A stretch of DNA of 64,000 nucleotides from Apostichopus japonicus (Eukaryota > Echinodermata > Holothuroidea > Aspidochirotida > Stichopodidae), in contig NC_092575.1 in assembly GCF_037975245.1 (NCBI RefSeq), forward strand, positions 12,573,001 to 12,637,000, given 5' to 3'. Positions 23,494 to 35,965 of this stretch are shown here, in pieces. How positions within the stretch are numbered: position 1 is the first letter of the stretch; every line of letters begins with the position of its first letter. The position numbers and the translations under genes were made by a program. The notes under the pieces are model-generated. The model searched no databases. It was not told where the DNA came from and saw only the letters and a program-made list of their open reading frames with translations.

Positions 23494-24130
23494 TTATGTA
23501 AAAATGACAACATTATTGAGTCTTTTTGAACTTTTTTTTCTGTTACTCGCCTCAGACAAGGAAGAGTAACCTACGTAGTCAACTTGGCTAGTATTGTGCG
23601 CGAGGGCGCGTATGTGTAGATGTACATGCTAATCGGGCTGCTAACACACAAAACAAGCATATATTACTTGAATGTCATGTGTATTACGTGAACAACCCAT
23701 CCATGCTTAATACAAGAAACCTGTTTCTCTTTTTGTAAAAGGTGAAATGTCATTTGAGGTCAAACCGTCCAAATTTGACAACCTAGTTAATACGATAACT
23801 CAAAGTTTAAGCTTAGCTGAAGATCGTGCTTAGTACGTAGGTTCATCATAGTGAGCACATATTCCCGATGATGTTTGTGGAGGGTATAGGTCATGCTAGG
23901 TCAATAGAGGCAAAGACTGACGAATAAGTGTAATTAAAAGTTTAGATGTAGTACATAACAATTGTTGTACTCTTTGGTGTGGGAGTTTATTTGAAGTCAA
24001 AAGAGGTCACAGCCTGAACAGTGCAAACATTGTAACTCTAGATGTTCAGCTTGGATGACATTATACGTCGTATGTGAGTGTAGTGGTTTTGTGTAGTGGT
24101 CAAATGTCGTTTGGGCCAATAAAGATGAAG
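23494..24130 (+). other. Probable 3' UTR of the adhesion GPCR
   Basis: Non-coding sequence directly after the stop codon. The first AATAAA hexamer on this strand is at 24118-24123, which would give a 3' UTR of about 640 nt. Inferred only from the hexamer. Confidence 0.5.
24118..24123 (+). terminator. Candidate poly(A) signal of the adhesion GPCR
   Basis: AATAAA, about 625 nt after the stop codon, on the gene's strand. Confidence 0.5.
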
Positions 24131-27060
24131 TCTGCAAACTTTATAAACATAGTAACACTTAATGGTTTCTTCTTTTTTGTGTGTGTGGAAGATTGGTTTA
24201 CTACTCAGTTAACATATTATATGCAGGCTTATGCTTAGGGAGTTATTATTTATAGCAACTCAGTCGAAAATTTCAAAAGCTTGGCTGGGATGGCGTAGCA
24301 GTATATGGTATTAACTTTACTACCATTCTGCGAAAATTTTGGATATGAAGAAGAATAAATTGATCTCAAATTGACGAAATTTGATCAAGCGGTCTTTGAA
24401 ATGAGACTAAACCATAACGGAAAGTCAGCGAGCTCGTCAATCGGGTCTTCTTTAAAGGAGCATTTTTGCTCCATACCATTATCAAGTTACCGTAAATATT
24501 ACAATTTCCGCAAGGGATTCACTATAAGGTTCGACGACTTGGAATGTCGGCAGTTTTGCCTGGCAATAAATCTCTATTTGTCCCGACAAAACGTGTCGAA
24601 GGTTCCATAAGTCGTATACCCCTGGCTCAATCGTTTTAATTTTATGTTTGCAACGCACTATGATGAACAAACAGTGGAGAATCCAGAATATTAAAAATTG
24701 GGGTGTAAAAATGGGGGTGTAGTCCTGAGGTCGTTAAAGCTGATTCCCTTTTGGAGGTGTCTGGCGGTCTTCCCCGAGTAAAAAAAGTGGAAGGCATGAA
24801 ATGGTGCATCTAAGGCATATTAAGATTTAAAATGGTTTCCAACAGTAGATATGCCGCAATGTTTGGCTAACGTTTTTCAAACTATTATGTCACATAAGAG
24901 TAAACCAGTTCGAAACGACAAGCCGAAACTTTGAGTTTAAACGACGAAATTTCGAAATGAAACGTCGACATTTTCAAGTTGAAAAAGTCGAATTTCAACA
25001 AAAATTAAGTTCTTTTTGTCAGCGGAACGGCTTTCAGCACCTCGCGTTTTATATACTTTTGAAATGATGCATCGTGCATCATGATGCAGAATGCATCATT
25101 TATCATGCATCATGTACTCGTACAGTATACCAATTCCTTCCAGACAAACCGGGCGACCATCATTCTACTCTACAGCTTAAGTGGATCATGTTCCCGACAA
25201 ATGCTTTCCCCAAAAACGTCATAAGTTTCTAGACAAACCGCACCAGCTTTCCGATGACAGTCGTTTGGCCTAACGTTAAATAAGTTATTTTGAAGTGCTA
25301 CATCCCCCCCCCCCCAACACACACCAGAAAGTGACACCACTGGTGGCCCCTTACGTGAATTCAGTAGTTCTCGGCCGATAATCATTGTAGGCTATACCAG
25401 ACAGCCTGGATGGATCATCGCCATGATCAGATGTTTGGAAGTTCCCGACTATGTTTTCTCAAACAGAATGTCATGATTTTCCAGTCAACCGCAACATTGT
25501 CCTCAAAGCCGTCGCTTTGACCTGACGAGAAGTATAATACATTGGCGAGTGCTACCCTCCTCATACCCCTCAGTACTGACCCACTCCCTGAGTATCAGCC
25601 ACAGGGTACATCTGAAAACCATCTGACAAATAAATCACAACGCAAAACAAAAAACAATGAAATATGATTAAATGTTACCGTTGCATATATATCTAGACTC
25701 ATTTAATTTCCAACTTTCCCTGTTAACCATTTATTATTATTTTCAATTAATTATTATCTTCAACAATTTTCAAATTCGTCGTTCACTGTTAAGTCTTCCC
25801 TTAGAAGTAAACGTTAATCTCCTTTCCTATCTATCTCATTGCAATAGTTTTAATAGTCCCGATAGACCCACCGAGAGCCAGGACGTACCCCGAGGATAAT
25901 AACGTCACCCCCCCCCTTCTTGCACTCGTTTATATATCCCAGATATTCCAGGCCATTTTTTCCGGGCAGTCTTCCGACCTCCCTCTCGTCAGGCCTGCGT
26001 TCCAATATGGGAACCGTTCGGACATAACTTGTGATTTTTATTTTATTATTACTGATATAATACTGCCATCAAGTTCCCGTACTCATTGAGAAAGCTTCGA
26101 AGTAAGTATCTGAAGTATAGATATGTATAACTGTCACGTGCTACCCACATATTACAATACTTGAAATCTTACAACAATAATAACCAGCTGATTTCGTCCC
26201 TATAGTAAAACCTGTTAAATATTAAGAATACAACAAAAATTGAATATAAAATGGTCAAATGTTTTTAAATAAGAAAATAGACAAATAAAATGGATTTAAT
26301 GTATATAGTTTGTAACGTAACACTGAGGGAACTTCATCGGTCAAAAAATAAAATAACAATTCCAACTATTTAGTTGCCTGATATCAGTTAATGATTTTTC
26401 CTTGAAATATATGTTGTTGTGTAACTCCCATTTGTTCGTTTAGTCCGTTATATGCACCAAGGTCTCATAATGCTTCAAATCCATTATTCTAAAAAAAAAA
26501 ACATATGGGAACCAATGAAAACTACGACCCTCTTACAACTGGGCATAACAGAAGAGGTGTCGAAAGAAAACTGCTAAAATGTCACAAAAAATTGTAAGAT
26601 GTGAATATTGCTACTGCTTTGTAAGTGGTAGGCCTACAAAATGGTTCCCCAGCAAACGAAGAATGTTGGAACAAAATAAGTTACACAGCTTCTGAAAGGG
26701 GAACGTAGTAAAAAAAAATGACGACCCTGTTTCTTTATCGTCTCTGTACTGAGGACTCTGGCCCGACGATCCGTACGTTTATGCTACGTACATTGAGTGC
26801 ATAGTGTGTGCGAACACTCCTCGAAGGAACAGACTGGTAATTAAGCATAGCCTAAGTTACTGACCAGGCCTAGGTTAGGCACAGTAGGCAGAAGGCTAGG
26901 AAAAATATAAAGTTCGCCAATAGAAGGCCGGACCTCAATGCAATGGTAATTTGTGAAGGATCCCGGGCCCATATCGTGAATACAGAGTTAAAAACGCGCC
27001 CCGAAAACTACATGTTTGTCATTCTGGTCAAGTATAAAGTACTCACTGTGACGTCACGAC
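24131..27060. other. Intergenic between the two receptor genes
   Basis: No gene recognised. Contains a cluster of TGCATCA/ATGCATCA motifs at 25064-25114, a poly-C tract near 25310, and an AATAAA-poor AT-rich part to 26500. A CRE octamer lies at 27049. Confidence 0.5.
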
Positions 27061-27069
27061 ATGAAGGCA

Positions 27070-27160
27070 GAATAGCTATATATAAATATATATATATGAT
27101 ATAGAAATATTAAAATATATATATATATAATTTTATATTTATATATTTATATATATATCA

Positions 27161-27228
<68 letters not shown>

Positions 27229-27235
27229 ATATATA
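27070..27235. repeat. (TA)n tract downstream of the class A receptor
   Basis: Imperfect then pure TA repeat ending about 60 bp beyond the receptor's stop codon (minus strand), so probably within its 3' UTR. Confidence 0.92.
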
Positions 27236-27296
27236 TTTAAACAGTCAAGACAACGTACAATTAACTGACGTATTAGACAATAATTTCATCACTAAC

Positions 27297-27694
27297 TCAT
27301 GTGGGACAAGATTTGTAAGATAAAAGTTTAGGTAATTTATCTTCGACATCAAAGTGGCGTTTCTCTAGTTCATCTTTGTAGCCATCACTAAATATTCTCT
27401 CCTTCTTTGTCAGTCTTTCCTCTGAAGTCCCCTGTCTCAGCTCGGACGAGAGATCCTTCCAGACTTCTTGGTGGATGTTTATTTCACTAGTTGTGGCATT
27501 TTTCGAGTTTCTATAAACTTCCAGGAAGCGTTGGTCCTTCACAGAGATTGCGTCATGCTGTATTAAAATGTTTATGAACTGGAAGCTTTCAGCACTGTAG
27601 GCTGGCTTAAGTTTGCCTGTTGCTGCTCTTTGCGTTAGAGATTTGAAGGCTTGATTTGTCAGATGAGCTGTTGAATTAACTTGGCTTCTGATCT
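27297..27694 (-). other. Class A receptor exon 2: cytoplasmic tail exon
   Basis: A 398-nt open exon with a good acceptor (CTATTCATTCCAG) ends at a TGA. It codes a hydrophilic tail ([17 protein letters not shown]... to LLSYKSCPT) with no hydrophobic segment or start codon of its own. Its phase fits the donor at the end of the receptor's first exon exactly. I recognise no domain in it. Confidence 0.75.
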
Positions 27695-30600
27695 CTGGAA
27701 TGAATAGAATTAAAAAAATATATATGAAACACCCTGGGTTGCAATATGAACTATAGTTTAAAACAGGGTTTCCCTAACTTTATCCCTCCCACGAACCCCC
27801 TGTGGATATCAGAGTTGTCTAAGAACACCAAACTTTTCGAGACACGATCTGAGTCATTTTTATACTATAATAAGCATAACAGTGCTTCGTAAAAGATCAA
27901 GTATCACATGCACGGTACGGTACTACTATGGCAACATATGCGTATGGAACGAGAAGAAAAGCACTCTAGTTTTCACTTTCAGAAACGTCTCACAACCCCC
28001 CTGGGATAAACTTACCCACCCCCTGTGGGTTTCTGCACCCCAGCTAGGGAACCCCTGGTTTAGAAGAACAATCTATGTCGTATTCAATATTATTTTAAAC
28101 GTTTGGCAAAAGTGATGATTTTTAATAAAAAACATAACTGAATAACGCGTTTCATTTAAGGTTATCAGTATTGCCCCCAAATGTGCTAGAATATCAATAA
28201 TGGTCACCCATGATCAAATTTTACTAAGCATTTTATTGCCCACTGAAGAAGTAGTTACTTTTACTAAAATAAGATATGTCTATTTGAAATTTACTCCTTA
28301 ATGGCTGGGAACGATTTTGTTCGCGGATCATGACCTCTAGGAAAGCACTTTTGAAAACTGCTAGAAACTTTTAGGGTGACACAATTTGGGCCAGTACTGA
28401 TGGTGACCTTTTAACGGTTGGTTAATCACAACATATACGAATTTCTGTTAGGCAAAAAAAAAAGGGGGGAAAAAAGGAGAAAAATGTGACGTCACATAAA
28501 AGTTTGTAATATCAAATACTCAAATCACGTAATTTGGGGATTTACACTCATATGCGGTACGTACTAGAGCATGTGTATGTGACGTCAGAAGAGGGAGCAG
28601 GCACAAGGTATCGGACGATATGGTTACGAGCCACAATATCATGGTAATTTTTTGTCACGGATTATAAAGCATGAATTGCCATTTTCGTGCAGTTAACAAG
28701 TTTGCCGACAGCCTCATGATGTCATGTACCTGCCTAGCATAACGTTGCTTAGATACACATTTCAAAGGAAGCTCGTCACAAAATGAAATACCAAGACAAC
28801 ATTTATTATTAGAGCTCTGACGTATTCGTAGTGGTTTCGTCGGTAGGCTACTTTTGTTGAATTTAAAAACACAAAAAGGGTTTCTATTAGTCAAAAGGAT
28901 GTGGCTCTATTTCCTGAAACCAATCCCGGAAGAGTGTCTTATTTTGATCAATTGCATTAGTGCTTTGGATAATATATAGGCCCTTCTCACTTGCGACAAA
29001 TGTAAGTGATGAAGAAAAATACAAACACATTTCTTTATATCATTCTCCAGTTTAACAAAAAAAAAAACTTCTCAAAGGGGGAGGGACCACCCCTCCTGTA
29101 AGACATATCCCCTGGACGACACAAAAAATAAGCCACCATCGTACTAAAACAAATGTGGTTTTGCCCCTGCATGAAAATGTTATCAAACATGTTTCGACGT
29201 GTGTTCATATCGTTGATACTTTGTTTCTGATCTTTTCTGAGCCGTATGATGTAACTGAATCGACATCAAAACAAGCATTTATCATGTTTCGTCCGTCGAT
29301 GGATGCATGTTCAATCGATTTATCATCGCGTGAGAACACCATTAAGGTGGTGATAGCTAACTTAATTTGTGAGAAAGTCAACATCCTTTTAGTTAGACAA
29401 ATACATTAACCGTTTTTCCAAGGGTGTTAATTGGCTAGTATCATGCAGGGTAGTTTGTTTCTGACAACATTTTCAGTAATATGTGTTTTAAGGAGATTGA
29501 ATCTAATTTGCTTTACTCGTGGAAGTAAAGTGTGAAAAGGATAGATTAAGTAAATCAAAACAAACCATTGTTTTGTTATTCTTTCTTCAATGTACATCTT
29601 TGACATTGTACCAGTTTTGCTACACGTTCATTTTTGCTAAAAAGAAATCATAGCGACAACTTAAGCTATTAATACCTCGTAAATGACAAATAGGAACTAA
29701 ATCGAATATAGGAAAGGAATTTCCCCACGATGTTATATTATGTTCCCATGTTACCAGTCCAAACATATTATTCTTCTGGACTATATTATAGTCTAATTTT
29801 TTTCTTAATATTTAAGTAAAACAAAAATCGACCTACCACTACTGTCAGGCGATCCGGACTTGGCAAATCCAAACATCTTTCTTAACTCCCGTTTGAATGA
29901 AACCGTTCTAAGTGCATAAATAATTGGGTTTAGTGCCGAGTTGGCAAAACCGCTCATATAGGCAACCGTATTAAACCAAAATGGAATATTATTATGGTCT
30001 CCCCAAAGTACCCAAGCGGCATATATGAAATATGGCGTCCAGCAAAAGAAAAACGTGATTACAATGACAAAGATAGTTTTCACGATTTGTATCTGTTGCT
30101 TAAATATTCTCTCGACATCAAACGTGGTGTTCCGTTGCAATCTTTTACTGTATTGTCGAGAAGCGTTGAACACTGATATATAAACAAATAGACATACCAA
30201 AAGTGGAATCACCAATGCGACTACCAGGTTATAATAACCATGTAAATATTCGCCAATAGTCTCGGGATATTTTGGCCCGCATTGAGAAGATCCCGGTTTG
30301 TAGGTGTTTTCGGACCATCCAATTAACGGACCGATCGCAGAGACGGTGGCAGTTAGCCACGCCATCGCTATCATATACTTGATGCGTCTTCGCGTTATTA
30401 CTCTGCTTAATGGCCTTACAAGAGCAAAGTACTTCTGTAAGCTGATTCCCGTTAGCCCATGGATGGACGCAACCAGAAACAGTGCGTCGCAGAAAGCGTT
30501 TATATTACAAACAACCATGCCAAACTTATAGTCCCCGACGAGTAGCGTAACCAAAGAGAACGGCATGCAGAGCACGGTAACTCCCAAATCGGCGACCGCT

Positions 30601-30821
30601 AGATTCGCAATGAAAGTGTTAGTTTTCGTTCTCATTCTCTTTGATCCTAATATAACAAATAGAACGAGGGAATTACCAGTAGCACTTACAACTATAATTA
30701 ACGATAAAACTATAGACAAAAATAATGAGACTCCTCTTCCCCATATGTCATTATTTCCTTCAGTCATATTACCGGAATTAAGGGAAGAATTTTCCTGAGA
30801 TAACCATACCCATTCCGCCAT
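27297..30821 (-). CDS. Class A (rhodopsin-like) GPCR, amine-receptor-like orphan, two exons
   Basis: Exon 1 is 30821-29837 and exon 2 is 27694-27297, joined by a TG|GTAGGT donor and a TTCCAG acceptor. The junction keeps frame, with G|AG giving Glu329, and the protein has 460 residues. Sequons N11-S-S and N18-M-T lie before TM1. Class A marks are N50 (1.50), D78 (2.50), C105 (3.25) with ECL2 C181, CWTP 260-263 (6.47-6.50) and NPIIY 298-302. D112 falls at 3.32, the amine-binding Asp. The DRY motif is replaced by Q129-K130-Y131, and TM5 lacks the Ser cluster of catecholamine receptors. The 132-residue tail, rich in Ser, Thr and charged residues, comes from exon 2. Without splicing the frame would stop after ten intron-coded residues at 29805. 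Ligand unknown; plasma membrane, G-protein signalling presumed. Confidence 0.9.
27695..29836. other. Intron of the class A receptor
   Basis: Holds two CRE octamers at 28487 and 28580, a 'cctggtttagaag/accccctg' stretch near 27780-28060, and a mixed A/G run near 28455. No additional exon stands out, though a minus-strand open stretch at 28655-28894 is not excluded as an alternative exon. Confidence 0.5.
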
Positions 30822-32060
30822 GTTTAAAACTGAGATGAATTGTTATCGAGCCCGACCTAAAAGGAATAAGTAATTAATCCACTTGAAGTACTCCGTGTTC
30901 GTGATAAATGTAAGCCTATTACAAATAGCACTTGGAAGAGAAATTATTGCAAAAACGACGTCCCGAAAGAAAACCCAAAATCAGAAGGAAAAAACAACAA
31001 AGATCCGAGATGAAACACTTTTAGCATCTAGAAATAATCCACGGGATATAGGTGTATTCCTCGAAAATACATCACTTATAACAATAAGTTGATAACGTTT
31101 TGATCTAACCATCTTCGAGTTCAAGTGCACTAGGAACAGGCCTAATACCTATCCATTAGCGTATATCATTCATACCTGCATGTGTGCGAGCAATGATGTA
31201 TTTTCTCTTCCAGTTACTGTCATGGATGGATCATATATCAATCGAGAAGCCTGCTAATCCACACCAAGTTGTTTACACTCAACACATTTAAACCTTTTCG
31301 GAAACCTCTCTGAAAGTTTTTTTAAGTCCTCTAGTCGAGATATATTATGTTCTTAGTGCTATATTCGTCATTAGCGATTTTTCACAACCTTACCAAACCC
31401 ATTCGTCGCGGTGCTCTAATTGTTTGTCCTATGTACACAATGATGACAAGATTTATCTTCGTCGAATGTCAATAGACACTTTCCTGACAAACTTGTTGAC
31501 CGCGAAACTTAATTTCGCGTTGCCACGAAATAGATATATAGGGGCGCACACGTATAATCAGCAGCAACTGATATGTATAATATGGCGTAATGCACGATAT
31601 TTATCATGAGTTTAGTAGGCCTACCCTTAAATGGACAACGAATGGTTATATCACTGCTGACCTATATCAAATCTGAGATGTCGGAAGGGCTTTGTACTAT
31701 TTCCTCCTTTCAGTGTTGACGCTGCAAATATAACCCTAATGTATGGCAGCATCTGTTATTTCTAATCGATGACAGCTTCTGTTATTCCTTTCCTCAGTGA
31801 TGACGTTTTAAATCACCACGTGATTGGGGTTTTCTGGTATTGACCGTACTGAACCAGAAATAACGGACTTCCGATAACCAACTATTAAAGTAGGCTGTAT
31901 ACACAATTAGCAGGAAAAGGTGATACCGTCTACCTTGTATAGGCGGATGTAGGGTAACAGGTAACCAAGCATATAGTGTACATGTAAAAAATATAGTTCA
32001 CCGTTAACTGCTGTTGCATAGATTTATATAGAACCGATACTTTATATGTAAATCGTTATA
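30822..32060. other. Region upstream of the class A receptor
   Basis: Would contain the receptor's promoter and 5' UTR on the minus strand. No TATA box or known repeat was recognised. An E-box CACGTG lies near 31818. Confidence 0.4.
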
Positions 32061-32080
32061 TATACTAATATTGTTTGTTG

Positions 32081-32478
<398 letters not shown>

Positions 32479-32515
32479 ATATACATACAAACATACATAC
32501 ACGCACACATACAGA

Positions 32516-33680
32516 CACCTCAGTGTTGGGACACCACTCTTGGTACATTTTAAACCTATAGTTGGGGTACAGATTTGTATCTTTGGACAAACTAAGGGAC
32601 CAAGGAAGAAACACATTGAAATATGGTTCCACACATCATAGTAAGGATGGCTGATCCTCTCATTTTCTCTCACAAATCCGCTTGTGTTGTTCGATGCTTG
32701 CCTTAGTTGGAACAACAAATTTCATACAATGTTTTTGTTATTGTTGTAAATGAGAAATTTAATAACAAAATTACAACATAACTTAATACTGAAGTTTGTA
32801 GGCAATCCTACACATCACTTATATAGTTAAAAACTTTAGTTCTGGACCACGTAGTGCTCCTTATACATTTAACCATGGTGAGAAAATATCAAACTTATAT
32901 ATATATTTTTTTATGTAATTGGACTTGAAGTATCAGGAACTTCCGAAGGGTTAACACACCGATACCCCAGGTGTGGGACAGCACTACCGGATCCTTTGAA
33001 GCCACTTTACTAGGTAACATTTTGTAACTTTGGGAATGATGACGGACAAAAACATAGTAACATAGTAAATATGCAGGTTTAGCAGATGAACGTGGAGGGA
33101 ACAGGCTGTATAATTACTCACAGGTTGGACAGTTTTTGTTTCCGATCTGCACCTATATGTTGTCTGTAGTGTAAATCCTGTTGTGCTATTTTTACTTTTA
33201 TTTTATTTCGCATGATACATCAACAATATGACATTCTTCATTGACATTAAAAGTATAAATTATTGTAAACAGGTTTTGAGAACTGTCAGCTATTCATAGT
33301 TTGGTTGGAGAGAGCCAGTCTGTAATATTTCTTTCAAATGAGACATTGATTGAAACAAATGAGACTACATAGGCAAAACAATTTTCTCCAGTAAGGTTTA
33401 GAAGGGCAGTCATGTGGCACCTGTTTATAATCCACCTGATTTGCTTAGAATTAATGGATTTTTCTCTTACTTCTGAGTAAACAAAACATAACCTAATCAG
33501 ATTTTTGGGGGGTTATAAGCCATACTGTTTGTAACAGCATTCTCATCAATCTATGTGGTGTAAAAACCTATTTAATAATAGTAATAAGGTCTATATCAAT
33601 ATGATCAGTCTACTATGTTCAGCTGAAATCAGCAGAGTAGCTGTAGTGTCACTATGGGAATGTAAAATTATATAATAATG
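32516..33680. other. No recognised feature
   Basis: AT-rich sequence without a supported exon, RNA gene or repeat partner in the window. Confidence 0.45.
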
Positions 33681-33684
33681 AATG

Positions 33685-35345
33685 AATCTAGAACATTATT
33701 TAAGGACAATATAGAACACATTCTGAGGCAACTCAATGGAAAGTAAAGAATACCATTGGGATTCAGTACTGGAAGATTTTTCATATTCATGTATTTGAAT
33801 GAATGATGAATGAATCTAGAACATTATATGGGGACTACCTAGTACCCAAATTAAGGTGTCATGGTTCAAATAATGATTATATATACGTACATGGTACTCA
33901 CAGTACGTCTCTACATATAAACTTTTATAGGACTTGTATACATATCCAGTGAATTTAGAGTTAATGACTTTCGGGAGGGGTACAGGGTGTGTGTAGGGAA
34001 CTGAGGAATAGGAAATAATCAATGATTCTGATGCGCCTTCACTGACCGATTTTGGGTGTCACTTTACTTTACAATTATGGGTACGGTAACTAATACCATT
34101 TCACGTTCCATGTTATTCCAATATGGGAATCTGACAAATTATTCGAATGAATGGTTCAGTCTAGAACATAATGTGGGGACTACATGGTACCCAAATTAAG
34201 GTGTCGGTTCAAACATTGATTATACCTACATTATAATCATTGTACATCTCTACATAAAAAGCTTCCTAAGAGCTTAGCGTACAGTGAATCTAAAGTTTGA
34301 TTACTTTAGGGAGGGGGTCAGGGTGTGGGTTGGGAACTGAGCAATAATCAATGATTCTGATGCGCCTCCACTGGCCGATTATTTTTAGGTTTCACTATAC
34401 TTTACAATTATGAGAAACTAATACAATTTCACCTGCAAAGTTCTGGAAGAATTGGAAGAGGCGAGAGGAAGTAACGACTACATAGAGGAGCAATAGTGAT
34501 TAATAAAGGACACTTATGCTTAGTAATTTATATAAGATTTGTTAACATTAATTTCTCTGCATCAAAGCTTTGCTCTCTCCATGGCAACTCAATGGAAAGT
34601 AAAGGAGACAGTTGGGATTCAGCCCTGGAAGATCTTTCATAATCATGTATATTACACTGTGTAGAGGAGCAATAATTGCAATTAAATATTCAGCATATAA
34701 ATAGGCATCCATGTGTATCTGAAATTCCATTTTAAATAGTTGTTAATAGGTACTTTAGTTATATCACATTGTTTTACTATGGAAATCTGTACAGTTATTC
34801 AAGTGAATGGATTTGGAACATTTTTTGGGGACTACATAGTATCCAAATTAAGGTGTCGGTTCAAACAATGATTATACATACATTAAGCACTGTACATCTC
34901 TACATAAATATCTTCCTAGGAGCTTAGCGTGCAGTTAATCTAGAGTGTGATTTCTTTAGGGAGGGGGTCAGTATGTGGGTAGGGAATTGAGGATAGGCAA
35001 TTATCAATGATTCTCATGGGCACGAAAAATGATTCTAATGAATGGATCTAAAACATTATTTGGGGACAACATAGTACCCAAATTAAGGTGTTGGTTCAAA
35101 TGATGATTACACCTACATGATACTCACTGTACATCTCTGCAGATATACTTTAAAGGGACTTTTATACAACTGCAGTGAATCTAGCGTTTGATTACTGTAG
35201 GGAGGGGGTCAGGATGTGGGTAGTGAACTGAGGATAGGCAATAATCAATGATTCTCGTGGGCTTGAAAAAAATATTCAAAGAAATAGATTGAGAACATTA
35301 TTTTGGGACTACATAGTGCCCAAATGAAGGTGTTGGTTCAAACAA
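33685..35345. repeat. Degenerate tandem array, ~240-350-bp units
   Basis: The same phrases recur in order in at least five places. 'gaatctagaacattat..ggggactac..gtacccaaattaaggtgt' opens units near 33805, 34150, 34800, 35035 and 35285. Each full unit continues with 'cttagg.gcttagcgt.cagt' or a related form, 'agggagggggtcagg.tgtggg' and 'ataatcaatgattctgatg'. A partial unit lies near 33685. Units differ by insertions and many substitutions, so the array is old. Confidence 0.8.
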
Positions 35346-35965
35346 TCATCAGAGTATTGTTTTAAATTTGGAGTCCTTCTGTGTGACTATTAGAAGTTGC
35401 AACCGAAGTTAATTTCTGAGCTCAAATATGCGCTTTTCATAGAAAACAAATCCTTGAATTAAAATTTTTCAAGTTTTACCTCATATTTCAGACAAGAAAC
35501 TAGGAAACCTTACATAATTATTGGTATACAGTACAGTGTGGGGGTACTGATTTTCATCTTGGAGTACTGTTTTAACTTTCGAGTCCATGTTCGTGACTAT
35601 TTGAAGTTGCAACGCAAGTTAATGTCTATGTCTTAGCTCAAATTTGTGCTTTTCATAGAAAACAAATCCTTGAATTAAAATTTTCCAACTTTAACCTCAT
35701 ATTTCAGACAAGAAACTAGTAAAACTTACATAATTCTTGGTATACAGTACAGTGTGGTGTATTGATTTTTATTTTGGAGTACTATTTTAACTTTGGAGTA
35801 ATTGTTCGTGACTATTTGAAGTTGCAACTCAAGTTAATTTCTATGTCTGAGCTCCAATAGGTGCACATCTTACATAATTCTTTGTATACAGTACAGTGCG
35901 GGAGTACTAACTATATTTTGGAGTATTGATTTAACTTTGGAGTCCTTGTTTGTGAATATTTGATT
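35346..35965. repeat. Second tandem array, ~205-220-bp units
   Basis: 'tttggagt.cttgtt.gtgactatttgaagttgcaac' and 'gtatacagtacagtgtgg' recur near 35350-35560, 35570-35760, 35775-35900 and 35920-35965. This gives two fuller and two shortened units, directly after the previous array. Confidence 0.8.

Noticed and set aside
33685-35965. CRISPR array
   Set aside because: Units are long, degenerate and without short identical repeats and unique spacers. The genome is clearly metazoan.
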